This document shows positions 1-6,403 of a DNA stretch of 64,000 nucleotides, in pieces (the first letter of the stretch is position 1; the number at the start of each line of letters is the position of its first letter). The stretch covers positions 372,001 to 436,000 of the forward strand of contig NZ_CP064936.1 of the NCBI RefSeq assembly GCF_016117655.1, in the 5' to 3' direction. Both the position numbers and the translations under genes were made by a program. The DNA comes from Treponema peruense. GTDB lineage: Bacteria; Spirochaetota; Spirochaetia; Treponematales; Treponemataceae. Below the pieces are notes generated by a model. That model saw nothing but the letters and a program-made list of their open reading frames with translations, was not told the DNA's origin and searched no databases.

Positions 1-66
1 TAAAAGCGGCACAAATAGTGCAACTTTTATCTACTCAACGTTTGCGGTACAAACTTTTTATGGAAG
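1..66. repeat. Hairpin-rich intergenic element, partly in window
   Basis: The leader of the first gene contains short complementary word pairs (GCAC/GTGC around 9-20, AAAAG/CTTTT, GTTTG/CAAAC at about 40-54). The stretch 33-64 resembles 51110-51140 at roughly four of five positions (shared words ACTCAA, GCG and CAAACTTTT), so it looks like a degenerate member of the same repeat family. The left end lies outside the window. Confidence is low because such words are short. Confidence 0.35.
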
Positions 67-72
67 AAAAAT

Positions 73-1152
73 ATGCGAAAACTTTATCTTGATAATATCC
101 GGTGGGCAACTGTTCTTGTTGTCATTGTTTATCATGTATTTTATTTATTCAATGCGTGCGGAGTTTTTGGCGGTGTCGGTTCTTTTGCACCGGTTCAGTA
201 TCAGGATGCATTTTTGTATTTTGTTTATCCGTGGTTTATGGTTCTGCTTTTTTTGATTGCAGGAATGTGCGCGCGTTATTCACTTGAAAAGTATTCTGCA
301 AAAGATTTTATCAAAATGAGAACACGTACACTTCTTGTTCCGTCTACAATCGGGCTTTTTGTTTTTTATTGGCTTGTCGGATTTTTGAATATAAAAGCCG
401 GCGGTGGTTTTGAACAGATGAAATCCCTTCCAAAAATTGCACTGTATTTTATTTCTGTTGCAAGCGGAATAGGTCCTTTGTGGTTTGCGCAAATGTTGTG
501 GCTTTTTTCAATAATTCTTCCGGTAATTAAAAAGCTTGATAAAAATGACCTCTTTTATAACTTCTGCAAAAAATCAAATTATGCTGTGATTATTCTTTTG
601 GTTTTGATTTTATGGGGAACAAGTCAGATTCTGAATGCGCCTGTAATTACAGTTTACAGATTCGGAATTTATTTTGCGTCATATTTAATCGGTTATTTTG
701 TTCTTTCGCATGATGAAGTTCAGGATAAAATTCAAAAGATGCATATTCCGTTTTTGGTCCTTGCTGTTGCAACCGGTTGTGTTTATGTCTGGTTTTATTT
801 TGGACAGAATTATACGGACAATTCAGTTTTAAAAAGTTTGTTTACAAATGCTTACTGCTGGGCAATGTGTCTAGCAATTCTTGGATGTGCAAAAACTTGG
901 TTTGACAAACAGGGAAAATTTGCGCAGTATATGACAAAAGCAAATTTTGGTTTTTACGCGCTTCATATTTTTTGCGAAACAGGAATTGCATATTTACTAA
1001 AAACTTATTCAGCTTTGCCGCCGGTTGCAATTTACATTTTTACTTTGTTTTCAGGACTTTTTGGAACAGCACTTTTGTATGAAGTTTTAAAAAGAATTCC
1101 GTTTGTGCGTTATACTGTTCTTGGAATTAAAATCAAAAAAGACAGAGAATAA
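73..1152 (+). CDS. Acyltransferase 3 family membrane protein
   Basis: This 359-residue protein is almost entirely hydrophobic, with about ten membrane segments. It opens with RKLYLDNIRWATVLVVIVYH, the signature of acyltransferase 3 (OafA/MdoC-like) proteins; the conserved H21 lies in that motif. Family members move acetyl, succinyl or similar acyl groups across or at the membrane onto envelope sugars. The length is normal for the family. The ATG at 73 is preceded by GGAAG at the right distance. The substrate cannot be told from sequence, and no glycosyltransferase cluster is visible beside it. Its stop abuts a broken response-regulator remnant, so the 3' neighbour has been lost. Confidence 0.8.
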   Translation: MRKLYLDNIRWATVLVVIVYHVFYLFNACGVFGGVGSFAPVQYQDAFLYFVYPWFMVLLFLIAGMCARYSLEKYSAKDFIKMRTRTLLVPSTIGLFVFYWLVGFLNIKAGGGFEQMKSLPKIALYFISVASGIGPLWFAQMLWLFSIILPVIKKLDKNDLFYNFCKKSNYAVIILLVLILWGTSQILNAPVITVYRFGIYFASYLIGYFVLSHDEVQDKIQKMHIPFLVLAVATGCVYVWFYFGQNYTDNSVLKSLFTNAYCWAMCLAILGCAKTWFDKQGKFAQYMTKANFGFYALHIFCETGIAYLLKTYSALPPVAIYIFTLFSGLFGTALLYEVLKRIPFVRYTVLGIKIKKDRE

Positions 1153-1396
1153 GGAACTTAAAGAAATAAATTCTTCTACAAACATAGTTTTTGTTTTGGG
1201 GTATTCTGAATATGCAGTCAATGCTTTTTCTTTGAATGCCAGCGGATATATTTTAAAACCTGCCCGGAAAATTGATGTTGAAAATTCACTTGAGAATCTG
1301 CGCATACCGGTTAAGTATGATGAAGGAAAACTGCGCGTCCAGTGTTTTGGAAACTTTGATGTATTTGTAGGGAATGAAAAGGTTACCTTCAAGCGG
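1151..1396 (+). pseudogene. Remnant of a response regulator with SARP-type output domain
   Basis: The frame through this stretch reads like the middle of a receiver domain: a hydrophobic beta strand, then YSEYAVNAFSLNASGYILKP, where the KP is the conserved receiver lysine-proline. A linker and the start of a winged-helix transcriptional domain follow (LRVQCFGNFDVFVGNEKV). The N-terminal phospho-acceptor Asp and the rest of the DNA-binding domain are absent. No credible start exists, and homology begins right after the acyltransferase stop. The right end is cut near the 3' end of the opposite-strand recombinase gene. This is a decayed fragment, probably truncated by the rearrangements that built the island. 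Confidence 0.6.
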
Positions 1397-1426
1397 GCGT
1401 TGCGTGCAAATTTTAATTTAAATGAA

Positions 1427-2023
1427 TTAAGAGCTTTTTTTCTTTAAAAATGAATTAAGGGAATTTCTGCTGATTCCGAATAATTTTGCAATTTTGTTTG
1501 TTGAAAGCCCCATTTCGTAAAGTGTATTTATTCTTTTTTCAAGACCGTCCAGAGAATGAAAATTGTTTTTTCTTCCTTTAGGGCGGCCAAGTTTGATTCC
1601 TTCTGCTTTTTTACGCGCCAAAGCTTCACGAGTGCGCTGACTGATTAAATTTCTTTCAATTTCTGCACTTAAACTGAATGCAAAAGCGAGCACTTTGGAC
1701 TGAATATCATCGCCAAGCCGGTAATTGTCTTTTATAGTCCAGATACGAGCTTCTTTTTCCATAATCAGATTCAAAATCGACATAATCATAAAAAGACTTC
1801 TTCCAAGACGAGAAAGTTCTGAACAAATAATCAGATCACCTTTTTTGATATGCAAAAGCAAACTTCCAAGTTCTCGTTTTTCAGGATTCAAAGTTCCGCT
1901 TATGGTTTCTTCTATCCACGAGTCAATTTTGATGTTGTTTTTGTTGCAGAATTCATTAATCTCAAAACGCTGGTTTTCGACAGTCTGCTTGTCTGTGCTG
2001 ACACGAATGTATCCATAAGTCAT
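1427..2023 (-). CDS. Serine site-specific recombinase, Mpi-type DNA invertase
   Basis: The 198-residue protein begins MTYGYIRVSTDKQTVENQRF with the resolvase/invertase nucleophile Ser9. It has the active-site arginines of SELSRLGR (about 69-75), the long E-helix (about 118-145), the GRPKGRK hinge and a C-terminal helix-turn-helix (about 165-192). I chose the ATG at 2023; a TTG at 2059 would add 12 residues not seen in the family. The N-terminal half closely recalls the master DNA invertase Mpi of Bacteroides fragilis, which flips promoters between inverted repeats. A 22-bp inverted repeat with an Mpi-like AACGTTCGT core lies 2.5 kb away around the restriction operon promoter, so that segment is the likely substrate. 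IS607-type transposases are excluded because the HTH is C-terminal. Confidence 0.85.
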   Translation of the reverse strand: MTYGYIRVSTDKQTVENQRFEINEFCNKNNIKIDSWIEETISGTLNPEKRELGSLLLHIKKGDLIICSELSRLGRSLFMIMSILNLIMEKEARIWTIKDNYRLGDDIQSKVLAFAFSLSAEIERNLISQRTREALARKKAEGIKLGRPKGRKNNFHSLDGLEKRINTLYEMGLSTNKIAKLFGISRNSLNSFLKKKSS

Positions 2024-2041
2024 AAAAATGAAGATAAGAAA

Positions 2042-2125
2042 TTCATTTTGTAAAGTCAAATTTATTCTATTCTACAACGGTCGTAAGTTCGTTATAAAGC
2101 TCTTCGGATACTTCATTTTGTAAAG
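2042..2125. repeat. 14-bp direct repeat beside the recombinase gene
   Basis: TTCATTTTGTAAAG occurs at 2042-2055 and again at 2112-2125. The right copy lies in the coding frame of the helicase remnant (residues ALQNEV read leftward); the left copy sits just upstream of the recombinase start. The duplicate may mark the junction where the recombinase DNA joined the helicase gene, but a 14-bp AT-rich repeat could also be chance. Confidence 0.35.
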
Positions 2126-2736
2126 CAAAAATCATTTTGATTGGTTTGTTTCCTTCTGCAGTTTTGGGAAGTGTAAAAACTTTTCCAAGATAAATGAACG
2201 GCTGCGTAATTCCTTCGACCTGTTCAAACTTGCGTACAAAAAGATGAACGTATTTCAGGACAACTCAAATAGAGTTGTCCTGAAAACTTCAGTTGTTGCG
2301 CAACTGTCTTTATTTACGTGTGCGCTTTCGCGCACTAATTGAACTCAATCGCAAGTTGAAACTTGCTCAATCGTTCAATTTTAAGGAACCGATTATAACA
2401 GTCCATTTTTCTTTTTTGTTTTCAGTCCTCTGCCGGAACAAATATCCTTTTGCATGAAAGCCGTCCTCGTCTGTTGGTGGAACAAAAATTTTAAGTTCAA
2501 TATTTTTGAATGAAGAAAGTTTTTCGAGCACTTTTGGCTGAGTAAAATTCTGGTAACTCGTTGTAAGAATCTGCCCGTGAACGCCTTTGTTACAAAGTTC
2601 CTGCAAAGTTTCAAGCAAAACCTGAACACCACCATAAGAAATAAAAGCAACACTCATTTTGAATTCACTGCAGCACAAAAGATTTTCCTGCAAAGAATTG
2701 TAAAAATTGTGCGTAACTGAATTTGTAATGAATTAA
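2067..2736 (-). pseudogene. Gutted DUF3427/PLD-nuclease helicase
   Basis: Two pieces of one gene survive on this strand. From 2736 to about 2385 the frame encodes an N-terminal phospholipase-D-like nuclease domain: SVAFISYGGVQVLLETL, then GQILTTSY, the HAKGYLF histidine-lysine motif and TVIIGS, where it breaks off. From about 2252 to the TAG at 2067 it encodes the end of the DUF3427 domain (HLFVRK, then PFIYLGKV, then KPIKMIFALQ). The whole SF2 helicase core between them is missing and replaced by the hairpin repeat at 2251-2382. There is no start codon, since the frame opens at a stop near 2739. Full-length relatives are defence-associated helicases of roughly 900-1000 residues. This copy cannot work. 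Confidence 0.7.
2251..2382 (+). repeat. Composite hairpin repeat, copy A
   Basis: About 130 bp made of consecutive palindromes: CAACTC/GAGTTG (2261-2277), CAGTTG/CAACTG, GTGCGC/GCGCAC, an outer AATTGAAC/GTTCAATT pair and an inner GCAAGTT/AACTTGC pair. A reverse-complement copy lies at 4350-4471 with most positions identical. Copy A sits exactly where the helicase gene lost its core. It encodes nothing. The two copies are inverted and flank hipBA. Confidence 0.75.
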
Positions 2737-2754
2737 GTGTCTTCCATGGGCGGC

Positions 2755-4020
2755 TTATGGTTCCTGTATAAATTTATTTATTTGAATAATTATTTTTTCT
2801 AGAAGTAAATTGTATTTTTGAGCAATAGGGGTGTTAGAAAATACATTATTGATATTTTGAATTTTAGAATAAAATTTTTCAAATGTTTTGTTAATTATTC
2901 TTCTATTGATTCCACATTTTTCAAAAGTATCTATAAAATGAGATTTTGAAATTTTATCAATCTCGTAATGCCCACCGATTTTCATAGAAAGGTTTCTTGA
3001 TAAATTTTCGTAAACTACAGTAGAAACAATATCGTACGCCGGTGCAAGTTTTATTCCATTATTCCATAAAAGTGAATAATTTTTTCCATGTGCATCACAG
3101 TTTCCTATTAAAAAATTAAAAATGAAATATTCAATTGTTTTTTGTACATCAACAACAGGCTGGCTTGATTTATTTTTTATCAAATTTATTATTTGTGCTA
3201 TTCCAGGTCCGCCATCATTCTGATATTTGTTTGTACTCATTATTCCAAGAGCCTGACAAAAATCTTCCTGATGAATTCTTTTTATTTTAATTGATTCGTT
3301 TTTATTAATAATTTGTCTGTCATATCTTTCGATACAAAATACATCAAAAGAATCTGTATCGTTTTTTAAATTCAGTATATTGCATTTTGGAACATCTCTT
3401 AAAAATTCTTTTGCGATGGACATTGAAAAATATTCATTAATTCCAATATCAGTGTAGTCTTTTCTTGAAGGCTTTATTATATGAGTTGAAGGTGCTCCGT
3501 TTTTGGGAATATACCAACTTCCGTTGAAATTTGCCAAAGCAATCTTTTGTTGCGCCCCGGCAAGAGACAGTCTGTATTCTTTGTCAGAAAATAAAATAGG
3601 AGTTTTTGTGCAGTTCAAAATTTTATCAGCTATTTCTTTGTTTGAAATTAATTGATAATTTTCATCATTAAATTCATATTCGCTTTTAGGAATAATATAT
3701 TTTTCTTCTGAATTGAATAGAGAAACTGTTCCTGCACATTCTCCTCCCAAAGCTTCTAATAATTTTAATGTACTTGTTTCACTTATATGAAGTTCATTTG
3801 CGATTTGCTGTTTTATCTCACCTTCGGGAAGCAGACCAAAAAAATACGGAATGCATTCTTTTTGTGTAAACGTTTTTTTTTCTATTGGCAAGGAAATGCT
3901 GAGCGGAATATTATTTTGTTCTTCACAGTATTCTTTTGTATATTCAAATACAACGCCATTATTACTTGTTGAATATAATTCCCCGCATTTTTTGTCGAAT
4001 AAATAAACATCCAACTTCAT
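2755..4020 (-). CDS. hipA: HipA-like serine/threonine kinase toxin
   Basis: The 421-residue protein has the two-part HipA layout. An N-terminal coupling domain (about 1-110) includes PYFFGLLPEGE near 59-67. The kinase domain has SLAGAQQKIAL at 152-162, whose Ser152 matches the autophosphorylated serine of E. coli HipA. It also has HIIK at 180-183 for ATP binding, ERYDR at 231-235, QNDGGPGI near 267-274, catalytic Asp309 in GNCDAHGKNYS and Asp330 in PAYDIVS. All key residues are intact, so it is probably active. Known HipA kinases phosphorylate GltX or other tRNA synthetases and halt translation. The start overlaps the stop of the antitoxin gene by 4 bp, giving coupled translation. Confidence 0.9.
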   Translation of the reverse strand: MKLDVYLFDKKCGELYSTSNNGVVFEYTKEYCEEQNNIPLSISLPIEKKTFTQKECIPYFFGLLPEGEIKQQIANELHISETSTLKLLEALGGECAGTVSLFNSEEKYIIPKSEYEFNDENYQLISNKEIADKILNCTKTPILFSDKEYRLSLAGAQQKIALANFNGSWYIPKNGAPSTHIIKPSRKDYTDIGINEYFSMSIAKEFLRDVPKCNILNLKNDTDSFDVFCIERYDRQIINKNESIKIKRIHQEDFCQALGIMSTNKYQNDGGPGIAQIINLIKNKSSQPVVDVQKTIEYFIFNFLIGNCDAHGKNYSLLWNNGIKLAPAYDIVSTVVYENLSRNLSMKIGGHYEIDKISKSHFIDTFEKCGINRRIINKTFEKFYSKIQNINNVFSNTPIAQKYNLLLEKIIIQINKFIQEP

Positions 4021-4229
4021 TTTCGATTCTCCGCAAACAAGTCAATTCCCATCATTTTTGCAACGTAAAGAGCTTTGTCAAATTGAATTGTTTCTTTGCC
4101 ATTTTCAAGCTCACTAAAAAATCTTTTTCCAACATTACAAATTTCAGCGGCATCTGCTTGGGTAATATTAAGTTCATGCCGTCTTTGTTTGATAAGGTTT
4201 CCAAGTTCAAGAACAGAATTAATTTTCAT
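4017..4229 (-). CDS. hipB: HipB-like XRE antitoxin and autorepressor
   Basis: A 70-residue helix-turn-helix protein whose HTH spans about residues 8-60 (LIKQRRHELNITQADAAEI, then ELENGKETIQFDKAL). This is the size of HipB antitoxins that neutralise HipA and repress their own operon. It precedes hipA with a 4-bp ATGA overlap. Immediately upstream are two inverted CCCGTTCGG sites (4241-4311), the probable operators. The start at 4229 is an ATG. Confidence 0.88.
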   Translation of the reverse strand: MKINSVLELGNLIKQRRHELNITQADAAEICNVGKRFFSELENGKETIQFDKALYVAKMMGIDLFAENRK

Positions 4230-4240
4230 ACATATATTTT

Positions 4241-4311
4241 AATATTCCCGTTCGGTAAAATCAATGTCAAAACAGATAAAAAAGAAAAATTTTATCCCGT
4301 TCGGGAATATT
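4241..4311 (-). promoter_or_regulatory. Probable HipB operators O1 and O2
   Basis: AATATTCCCGTTCGG at 4241-4255 and CCCGTTCGGGAATATT at 4296-4311 are inverted copies about 40 bp apart, each centred on CCCGTTCGGG or a close variant. They lie just upstream of hipB. The sequence is not the E. coli TATCC-N8-GGATA operator, so the assignment rests on position and symmetry. Confidence 0.65.
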
Positions 4312-4349
4312 AGATGTTAAACCATGTTGCGTTGTTCTAAATAACGTTC

Positions 4350-4471
4350 TTTGAAATTGAACGATTGAGCAAGTTTCAACTTGCGATTGAGTTCAATTGG
4401 TGCGCTAAAGCGCACATGTAAATAAAGGCAATTGTGTAGCAACTGAAGTTTTCAGGACAACTCTATTTGAC
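4350..4471 (-). repeat. Composite hairpin repeat, copy B, between 18-bp direct repeats
   Basis: The reverse complement of the repeat at 2251-2382, with the same chain of palindromes. Several substitutions are compensatory: GTGCGC-TTTC-GCGCAC in copy A is TGCGC-TTTA-GCGCA here, so the stem is kept. The copy is bracketed by direct repeats TTGTTCTAAATAACGTTC at 4332-4349 and 4472-4489. The right one runs into the left inverted repeat of the invertible segment. The direct repeats could be target duplication or leftover recombination sites. Confidence 0.75.
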
Positions 4472-4482
4472 TTGTTCTAAAT

Positions 4483-4806
4483 AACGTTCGTTTTTTGGGA
4501 CAACGAATTAGACAACATTCCCTCATAAAAATGTAATTTTTCTTGAAAAGGTTAAAAAAACACCATTAAAAATTCTTGAAAATGATTAAAATATAGCGTT
4601 AAAAATGCTAAAAAAGTTGCAAATTTAGATTATTTCACTGCATATTATTTGATAATATAAAAGCATAAATGTATTTTTTAATAAAACGTTGGCTCTCTAG
4701 TTACAAAAACTTCAAAGTATAGTATAATTGCAATTTAGAAACATTATGAAAACGAGCAAGAATATTACAGATAAAGATACAAATGTTGTCCCAAAAAACG
4801 AACGTT
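4483..4806. promoter_or_regulatory. Candidate invertible promoter segment with 22-bp inverted repeats
   Basis: Positions 4483-4504 and 4785-4806 are perfect 22-bp inverted repeats. Each contains AACGTTCGT, a run of T and GGGACAAC. The core matches what I recall of the ARACGTTCGT site used by B. fragilis Mpi. The 280 bp between them carry no gene but do carry the rightward promoter at 4701-4728 and the start codon at 4746. An Mpi-type invertase gene is 2.5 kb away. Flipping would point the promoter toward hipBA and uncouple the restriction operon. The arrangement is seen; inversion is inferred. Confidence 0.7.
4701..4728 (+). promoter_or_regulatory. Promoter of the restriction cassette, inside the invertible segment
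   Basis: TTACAA at 4701-4706, a 16-bp spacer and a perfect TATAAT at 4723-4728 face the methyltransferase. Transcription would begin near 4735. No other good rightward sigma70 promoter was seen between here and 5045, so cassette expression probably depends on this orientation. Confidence 0.6.
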
Positions 4807-5045
4807 TTCTCGGACAGAATTTGGGCGTCCGTCGTTCACTACGTGAGCTTCCCGAGTTTTCTAAAGAAAACTCGCAAGATAAGAATTCTTCTAAAAAAAG
4901 CGGACGGGCTTTTCGTGGTTCCGTCCGCTGCGCTATCTCCATTCCTTCGCTACGCTCCGGAACAGCTAACGCCGCCACTACAATCCCTAACGCAGGGAAA
5001 CTTTTTTCCAATAGTAACGCACCTTGTGCAAGCGAGGCTGCGTGA
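4746..5045 (+). other. Leader reading frame of 99 codons across the hairpin array, TGATG-coupled to the methyltransferase
   Basis: An ATG at 4746, 18 nt after the -10 box, opens a frame that stays open through the right inverted repeat and a series of palindromes. It ends in a TGA that shares its last base with the methyltransferase ATG. The peptide is rich in Ser, Arg, Lys and Asn and resembles no family I know, so it is probably not a functional protein. It may act as a translated leader whose ribosomes melt the hairpins and feed the next start. It could equally be an open frame by chance in palindromic DNA. Confidence 0.35.
4807..5040 (+). repeat. Array of tandem hairpins in the cassette 5' leader
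   Basis: At least seven back-to-back palindromes are visible: GGAC/GTCC (about 4813-4832), TTCAC/GTGA (4835-4847), GAGTTTTC/GAAAACTC (4854-4873), GCGGACGG/CCGTCCGC (about 4900-4928), TTCC/GGAA, CCCT/AGGG and GCAC/GTGC near 5020-5030. The base composition is GC-richer than the flanking genes. It is built like the composite repeats elsewhere in the window but with different words. Confidence 0.6.
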
Positions 5046-6403
5046 TGGAAAGAAAGTTCACTTTTATTGATCTATTTGCAGGTATCGGTGGGTTTCATCT
5101 TGCAATGGAAAAACTTGGTGGTAAATGTGTTTTCGCAAGCGAGATAAAAGAAGATTTAAGAAAATTATATAAAATAAATTTCGGTATGGAATGCTATGGA
5201 GATATAAATGAGATAGATATCGAAAATGACATACCCCAGAAATTTGATTTGCTTTGTGCAGGTTTTCCATGTCAGCCTTTTTCTAAAGCTGGAAAACAAC
5301 AGGGATTTAATGATTCCAAAGACAGAGGCAACTTGTTTTGGAAAATTAAAGAAATTTTGATTGCAAAGAAACCAGAGTTTATTCTTCTTGAGAATGTTCC
5401 TAATTTGGAATCGCATGATGACGGAAATACATGGCAAGTAATTAAGTCCAATCTTGAAAAACTTTACGAAGTAAAACAGGATATAATTTCACCACATCAC
5501 TTTGAAATACCACAACACAGAACTCGCTTTTATATTGCAGGAAGATTAAAATCGGCTGGAGGATTAAAAAATTTTTCTTTTCCAAAACATGACGAAAAAA
5601 AAGAATGCAACATTAGGACAATAATTGATGAATCTGATTCTGATTATATGACTTTACGAGAACAAACTCGAAAACATTTAAAAGCTTGGCAAAACTTTCT
5701 TGATATATTGACTGAAAATCATATTACAATTCCTTCTTTCCCTATATGGGCAATGGAATGGGGAGCTACTTATCGATATGACGGAGTTGCACCATTCTAC
5801 CAGCAAGAACGTACGCTAAAAGATGTTAATGGTAAATTTGGGAAAAAAGTAACAGGACATAGCAAAGATGACTATTTAAAATGTCTTCCAATTTATGCCC
5901 AAACCTCAAAAACAGATGAAAATCATAATTTTCCACAGTGGAAGAAAGATTTTATAAAGTGGAATCGTGAATTTTACGATGCCCATAAAATTATACTTGA
6001 TAAATGGTTACCTCAAATTCAAAAAGAAGGTTTTGAAAACAGCCATCAAAAATTTGAATGGAATTGTGGGCAAGGTAGGAATGTAAAACCTCTTATTGAA
6101 GACAAAATTGTACAATTTAGACCATCTGGTATTCGTGTAAAATTACCAACGTTTTCTCCTGCTCTTGTTTTAACGACAACACAGATACCTATTTTTCCAT
6201 GGGTTAAAACTCCAGATGGTCAAAAAGGACGATATATGACAAGAAAAGAAGGTGCAAAATTACAGTGCATGGAAAATTTAAAAGAATATCCAGATACAAT
6301 TGCTCAGGCATTTAGAGCATTTGGTAATGCTGTAAATGTAGAAGTAGTAAAAAGAATCGCAGAGTGTTTATTAAGAATTGGAGATAGTAATAATGAAAGA
6401 TGA
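5045..6403 (+). CDS. DNA (cytosine-5)-methyltransferase of the restriction cassette
   Basis: A 452-residue type II C5 methyltransferase with its motifs in order: I (DLFAGIGGFH, 9-18), IV (GFPCQPFS, 73-80, catalytic Cys76), VI (ENV, 116-118), VIII (QHRTRF, 157-162) and X (FRAFGNAVNVEVV near the C-terminus). A long target-recognition region of about 200 residues lies between VIII and X. It would methylate the host's own sites against the cassette nuclease; the recognised sequence is unknown. The ATG at 5045 follows GAGG by 8 nt; an upstream in-frame start at 5024 would add seven residues. It heads an operon with the next three genes and overlaps the ATPase start by 11 bp. Confidence 0.92.
   Translation: MERKFTFIDLFAGIGGFHLAMEKLGGKCVFASEIKEDLRKLYKINFGMECYGDINEIDIENDIPQKFDLLCAGFPCQPFSKAGKQQGFNDSKDRGNLFWKIKEILIAKKPEFILLENVPNLESHDDGNTWQVIKSNLEKLYEVKQDIISPHHFEIPQHRTRFYIAGRLKSAGGLKNFSFPKHDEKKECNIRTIIDESDSDYMTLREQTRKHLKAWQNFLDILTENHITIPSFPIWAMEWGATYRYDGVAPFYQQERTLKDVNGKFGKKVTGHSKDDYLKCLPIYAQTSKTDENHNFPQWKKDFIKWNREFYDAHKIILDKWLPQIQKEGFENSHQKFEWNCGQGRNVKPLIEDKIVQFRPSGIRVKLPTFSPALVLTTTQIPIFPWVKTPDGQKGRYMTRKEGAKLQCMENLKEYPDTIAQAFRAFGNAVNVEVVKRIAECLLRIGDSNNER

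Noticed and set aside
1103-1150. An intact response regulator starting inside the acyltransferase gene
   Set aside because: The upstream part is the acyltransferase in another frame; receiver-like sequence begins only after its stop and lacks the phospho-acceptor, so I call it a remnant.
1427-2023. Recombinase as an IS607-type transposase or phage integrase
   Set aside because: The HTH is C-terminal and the size is 198 residues, which fits resolvase/invertase; no TnpB-like gene or phage genes are present.
4712-5011. Minus-strand open frame across the hairpin array, antisense to the cassette leader
   Set aside because: It reads through palindromic DNA, has no ribosome-binding site and no family resemblance; open frames on both strands are expected in such arrays.
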